NCBI GenBank assembly: GCA_028386065.3
Contig: JAKUCV010001116.1
Coordinates: 3,063-67,062 of the forward strand
Reading direction: 5' to 3'
Source: Turnera subulata
Lineage: Eukaryota > Streptophyta > Magnoliopsida > Malpighiales > Passifloraceae
Length of the DNA: 64,000 nt
Part shown: piece after piece, positions 58,531-64,000 of the stretch
Layout of the letters: each line of letters begins with the position of its first letter
Numbering within the stretch: position 1 is the stretch's first letter
The notes under the pieces: generated by a model
The model's input: the letters and a program-made list of their open reading frames with translations, nothing else
What the model was told of the DNA's origin: nothing
Database searches by the model: none
Program-made: the position numbers and the translations under genes

Positions 58531-61500
58531 ATGGCTCTGGTCTCGGTTAGTCCCGAGAGCATCGACCTCCCTGCAATGGATCCTTCTGCTTCCGGATCAT
58601 CCTCCGACGTCGCACCTGAATCCCCCGCCTTATTCCCTACCTCCGACGCCGCCGACGCTCCTGATCGCCACCAACCGTCCAGCTCCGCCCCGAGCCCTTC
58701 CCGCGATCCCGAAACTCCGGTACTCCCTCTCTAGTCTCCCCGTCTCCTCTTGCCTTTTTAGCTGTTGTGAATTGATAAAACGCTTCTGTGGCTCTGGCCT
58801 CGCCTTGCTCGGTAGATTGTGTTTAATTAAATAGGCCCTTTAGTTCGGGCGGGCGCGTTTTTTGTTTCCTCTTGATGCGGAGGGGATAGCATCCGGATAA
58901 CCATTAGATTGGGAGCCATAAATCTCACCTGTCATTATGTGCTCAAAATAGATCATTTGGAGTGAGGCTTTCTTAGGATCACAGGAACACGCATTGGAGG
59001 AGAAGTTGCAGTTACTTTACCGTTATAGCTGCGTTCACCTCCATTGCCCCGCCGTGGAGGAGCAGCCACTCTAGCTCCTAATTCTAACAATTTGGTGCCA
59101 ATGCCTCTGGATTGACGCCATCTAAACGAAACACCTTGTATATAGGAGAAACCTAATTCTGTTTCCTCGAATTTTTTCCCCGATGGAAACCTAAAATTTT
59201 GTTTATCCATATATGCATTTTTACTGGCCTTTAAAATTGTTTGAGACTCGCCTGGATTAGGCCAGATTGCTAGCTTCGTATCATTCCTTATTTCTCCATA
59301 TATTTATTTTTTCTTTAAAAAAAAAAAAAAATCTCTGCACGGCCTTTCCTTTCCGTAACTTCGTACAACTTTCTGATTCGACATGGGATTTGGTATTGAT
59401 ATTGTTTCTTTATATTTAGGAACTCAGTAGTTGTTTTGAAGCTTATTTTCTTCATTAAACTTGGATGTCCTATCTGTATTTTTTTAGTCGTACTTATTAT
59501 TATTTGCAGCCATTGTTGAAACTGCGGCCTCTTGTTAGTTTTACCTAATCATTTTCTCTTTCTTACAGTCCCCAGCAGCATTAAGGAGTGAAGAGTATCG
59601 CCAGTTGTTCCGTCTCCCACCTGATGAAGTAAGTAGGGCATGGGTGATGTTATTTTCCAAGTATTTTCCGTCTTGAAGTAGGTGCATTTGCTTGCCTGAA
59701 AACATAGTGCCACCAAAATTGAAATGGCTGGTTAACAGCTTATGTGCTTTATTCAGACGTGTCTCTGAGTTCTTTTGGACATTCCTCCACTTCATGCAAA
59801 TTGAGGAATTAGACTACTTCAGCATTATTGAGGGTTTGTCTTATACTGATTTGAGGTTGTGTCTAATTTTCCTCTTTTCTTACATGAATTCCCATGAAGG
59901 TTCTTGTTCAGGATTTCAACTGTGCATTCCAGGAGAGTATTCTTCTTCAGGTATTTATGGTTCCCTAGTAAATGATTGAAATGCAAAGCTTCTGCCATCA
60001 TTTTGATCAACTTTAACCTTATCCAAGTTTGCATTGGAGAAGAGTGACAATGTCCCTAACATGAGCCTTGATTTATTTATGTGTTGCAGGGGCATATGTA
60101 CCTTTTTGTGAATTATATTTGTTTTTATTCCAACATATTTGGATTTGAGACAAAGGTAATGCTTGAAAAGCATCTTTATTCCGGTTTGTTACTAGAGACT
60201 TTCAGTTTGAATCGCTCGTTGAAATTTGACTTTTCCTTTTATATGGGTTTGCTTTCCAGAAAGTAATTCCTTTTAATGAAGTCGCTAGTGTTAAAAGAGC
60301 AAAAACTGCAGGGATCTTCCCTAATGCAATAGAGATTTTGGCTGGGGGAAAAAAGGTATATTGCTATGTCTAAAGCATTTCTTATATTTGGCTTTTCATT
60401 TTCTTTTATTAAATGGGTCCTGAAAATTATTCTTTCACTTCTTAATTTCAGTAACAGCCGCAATATCTAAATCCAGTTATTCATTTGACAGTACTTCTTT
60501 GCATCATTCCTGTCCCGTGATGAAGCTTTCAAGCTAATCAATGATGGATGGTTGCAACGTGATGGCGGTGCCAAAGCAATCTCAGATCAAAAGGTATTGC
60601 AATCATTTTGACATCAATTTGAATTTTTTGGAACATTTCTTTTCAGGTGCTTCTCTTTTTCCTTTGTTTTCATGTTGACATGGAATAAGGCTTTAGCAGA
60701 TGAAGCATCGCACTTGCTTGACATCTGCTTGGATTTATGTAGCTCTGCCGTCCGTTTTTAAGTGATGACCCTTTTAGTTCCATTGCTTTGTTTGTCTGTC
60801 TTGATTTATCTGTGTTTTCTCTCAGGAATCAACGAGTGAGCCCAGCTGCCAAGGGGGACTTATTGTTATTGAAAAGGTTATAGCTTCAGACAAGTCACTG
60901 AATTGCATTTAATGAATAACGGTTTGAGGCTTGAACTGCCTAAAATAGCTGTTTTTTCTGAAATTTTCTTATATGCTGATCATCTACAGGAATCAATCTC
61001 TGGGTCCAATGGCCAAGAAAATGGTCTTATTTTAATTGAAGAAGTTAATAGCTTCAAAGAATTTGGTGACCTAAATTCCAATATGAGGTATTTTCGTGAG
61101 CTATATAAATTTTACATCTCTCTCTTCCGATATGGAAGGGATGATTATCACAGTTGGAATGCATGCTTATGTATCAGGCCGGAGGATACAAGTGATTCAA
61201 AGCTTTCAACACAGGTTGAGTCCGAGTCTGCCTCAGAAGCAGTTGCACGGCCACAAGATAACATCCAACAAATTGCTGAACCAGGTGGCACTGCCGGATC
61301 AACTTCTTCAACAAAATTGTGGACATGGAGTATGCAGAATATCGATGCACCCGAAAGTTAGTCGATTCTTTTCTTCAATTTTTCAACTGCCGCTTTTGTT
61401 GTTTCTTTTCTAATGTGGTGGATGTGAGTATAAATTTCAGTTCTACATTTTCTTTTAGGTTTGGAGTTCTCCTTGCCTATCTTTTAGTTTAACTGATGTA

Positions 61501-64000
61501 AATTGACAACTTTTGGGGGGCTTGATACAAGACTGGTTTTCGTTGTCCTGTAATTTGTTGTGGAAGTTTGGGTATGGGGAATATCATACAGGGAAATCAT
61601 GGTGGCGCTGGGGATGGGTGTGGTGCGTTTGGAGTGGATTGTGAAGGTATTGGTTGGATACACAGGGTTACTGGCTAGTGGTGCGATATTGAGATGTTTT
61701 TTGGTCTGGACCTGTGTGTGTTTCTCATATTTGATGCCTTTTTCATTTGGAGATGCTCTCATAATCTGAACCTGCTGTTTCTTATTGCAGTACCAAAATC
61801 TTATACGAGAGTTGCAGAGACGAGGTTTCCGGTACTGCTACATTTTGGTGCTACCTTATTAATATTCTACTACTTGTTTTGTCTACTATACCATGTCGTG
61901 ACATCTCTCGGAAGAAGATTTCTGATTGTTCTTTTTTATGGACTGCAGATAAAGGTAGAGGACTTATTTTGCTTGTTCTTTTCAGATGATGCCATTAGTT
62001 TTGTTGAATCTTTCCACAAAGGATGTGGTGATAAAGGTATTGCCACTGTTTAATTTTGGTTCAATATTTTGTAGCTTATGAGCTTTTGCTTTTGTTTGTT
62101 TGGTTGAGTTGATTACCAGTGATTTTCAGAATTCAGGTGCTCCTTCTGGTGTCCTGATGGGGAAGCTTGCCATACCCGTGATGTCTCTTTTCAGCATCCG
62201 ATAAAAATTTATTTTGGTAGCATGTTTACCTATTTCTTTTCTACTGAAAATATATGGTTGTTTACACTTTCAAAATCCTCTTTCCGTAGTTTTTAACCTT
62301 TTGTGTTCCTATGAAGGTGCAAAATTTGGCACCTGCCAGGAGGTCCAGAAATTTCGAGTTTACAGAAACAGGTTCGTACCTATTATGTTTTGATAATTTA
62401 TTGTCAGAAATGAGAAATATGTGGGATAGTGTCATCATATCTTTTTTTAAAGATAAGAGTGGCTTGTGCACTTGATTTGTTTTGTTACTATAATTGATGG
62501 TAAATGATTTGATTGGGTCATTCTCTTTCGTGATTGCTTGTGTTTCTACCAGGCATTTGGTTGTTGAGACATCACAAGAAATCAATGATGTTCCTTATGG
62601 AGATTATTTCCGTGTCGAGGTATTAGTCATTTCTGAGCCATTAGGTTATATGATATTGGTAATATATCTTGATATTTGGATATCTTAACAATTTCTGGTA
62701 TATTACTTAATTTTGATGGAATCAATTTGTTAGAAAATATTATGGCACGCAGCATTTTCCAGCACTAATTAGCTATTCTACTTCAATTTTTCTGATAATG
62801 ACTGTACGTTCATTTGCTTATTCTCTTCCTGGCTCAGTATCTTGGTTGTAAATTTATGTTTGACATTAATGTTTCTGATTTGTCTTTGGCTGCACAATGA
62901 CTGGGAAATACTAAATGAAAATGGGACATTTAATGTTAACAGATCACGCCAAGAAGTGCTTATCATACAAATCAGGAGAATTCATGGAAGATTGAAATAG
63001 ATAATTAACTGAAAAAGGAAATGGATCAGGAACTCTTGAAATCCAGATTGCCTAGTATTTAATGACGCAAACTTGAAAGGGAAGAAATGGTTAAAGCTTT
63101 TGAAATCTTTGGCGGATTGCAAAAATGAAAAGTAAAATAGTATTGTTTTGCAGAATTAACTTTCTAGCAAGTTTGTTTTGACGCTGATAAATATTCCTTA
63201 CTACTAGCTATGGTGATTCTCAATGAATTCTTATGCACACCATTGCTTACCAGCCCTTATTTTTTCTGGGTATAATTCCAGGGGCTATGGGAAGCGGTTA
63301 GAGATGGTGAACAATCAAATGAAGGCTGCATTTTAAGGATATATGTGGATGTGGTATTCAGCAAAAGAACTTTTTTTAAAGGTTTGCCTTTCCCATTACA
63401 TGTTCACTATATGTTTCTACTTGCATTCCTTTTGTCCTTAAAATTACTTGATTCACGCAAAGAATGTCCCTGTGATTTGAATCATTATAGTCTATTCTCT
63501 TAGTCGTTATGTTTTCTAACCCTAATTACTAAGATGTTCTAGTGCTGGGCATTTATGTGTAAGATTTTCGGTGTATGTGTTGCTTCTTGCTGTGTACATC
63601 TCCATGAAATATGTAGTAGATTTGATCCCAATTTCCCCTGGATGATATTATAGGGAAAATAGTGCAGTCTACTGTGGAAGAATGTCGTGAAGCATATGCA
63701 TTGTGGATAAACATGGTGAAGTCTTCAACCCATGGATGTTATCAAATTTTTACGTCTTAGTTTGACAATTTATTGGACATTATTCAATTACTTTTCAGGC
63801 ACATGAGTTGTTGAAGCAGAAGAACCTTGAAAAACAAGAAGGTTAGCTGGTTTGCTTTAAATTTAAGCTCCCTTTTACTTTTATAGATATTCCATGCTTT
63901 GGGTGGGTGAACTGCAGTTGATACCCTGGACTGTTTTTGGTTTATTCTTAATGCAGAGAACGTCAGTGTGATTCAGAGTGGGGAAGTTGATTCTGAAAGG
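58531..64000 (+). CDS. VAD1: VAD1-type GRAM and VASt domain protein, 18 exons seen, 3' end outside
   Basis: Exons: 58531-58719, 59569-59628, 59900-59950, 60090-60155, 60260-60355, 60492-60593, 60826-60876, 60990-61087, 61178-61356, 61791-61831, 61949-62036, 62130-62216, 62317-62371, 62553-62619, 63282-63381, 63654-63715, 63799-63841, 63957-64000 (open). They join in frame to 493 codons with GT-AG borders. Residues 1-63 are Ser/Pro/Ala-rich. A GRAM domain covers about 68-185 (FNCAFQESILLQGHMYLFVN, FYSNIFGFETK). A VASt domain covers about 312-465 (FSDDAISFVESFH, FGTCQEVQKFRVYRN, VPYGDYFRVE). The family's C-terminal membrane anchor would follow beyond the window. Arabidopsis VAD1 restrains cell death around vascular tissue; VASt folds bind sterol-type lipids at membrane contacts. 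Confidence 0.93.

Noticed and set aside
1..64000. tRNA, rRNA or known small RNA genes
   Set aside because: I saw no cloverleaf-type sequence or rRNA segment; this was by eye, so a tRNAscan run could still find one.

Overview
The window is nuclear DNA from a flowering plant, almost certainly a eudicot. The genes have many introns with GT-AG borders and T-rich intron ends. The transposons are typical plant types (L1-like LINE, Ty1-copia, Ty3-gypsy-like LTR elements). Three host genes have the order of neighbouring Arabidopsis genes: a leucine carboxyl methyltransferase (LCMT1/SBI1 type, At1g02100), a DUF630/DUF632 protein (At1g02110) and VAD1 (GRAM-VASt protein, At1g02120). That match is from memory of the Arabidopsis map, not from a search. 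I cannot name the species.

Layout from left to right. 1-1514: 5' part of a short-LTR retrotransposon on the minus strand. 2169-8184: nearly full-length LINE with a perfect 18-bp target-site duplication, about 430 bp upstream of the LCMT1 start codon. 8616-13303: LCMT1, 13 exons, 340 aa. 16635-21560: DUF630/DUF632 gene, 4 exons, 819 aa. 22787-31422: a duplicated non-coding segment flanking a UPF0565 (C2orf69-like) gene remnant and a 5.4-kb Ty1-copia element (24947-30347). 32028-46291: two copies of a segment of about 2.1 kb. The right copy holds the last exon of an intact AGC-VIII (D6PK/PVPK-1-like) kinase gene (47698-45039, minus). The left copy is a truncated kinase pseudogene, split by a 6.1-kb LTR element (32625-38742) and ending at a 1-kb fold-back element. 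An F-box/DUF295 gene (41896-43059) lies between the copies. 52802-57444: a gypsy-like non-autonomous LTR element without gag or pol. 58531-64000: VAD1, 18 exons seen, C-terminus outside the window.

The most unusual signal is a small gene module on the plus strand, antisense to the LTR elements that carry it. Two elements with unrelated LTRs (32625-38742 and 52802-57444) carry the same roughly 227-codon ORF (35678-36361 and 55668-56350). Its N-terminal half is unfamiliar; its C-terminal half resembles the start of a LINE-type endonuclease. The two copies differ mostly at silent positions, each has one independent lesion, and both have a TATA-like box upstream. The second element also carries a 125-codon antisense ORF (54430-54807) with its own TATA box and AATAAA. 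These look like passenger genes with their own promoters, kept under protein-level selection while moving with, or between, LTR retroelements.

The host genes are not an operon-like system; each is its own transcription unit. Known roles of the families are: LCMT1 methylates the C-terminal leucine of PP2A; D6PK-like kinases phosphorylate auxin transporters; VAD1 is a membrane-contact lipid-transfer-type protein tied to cell death; DUF630/632 proteins are membrane-anchored regulators.
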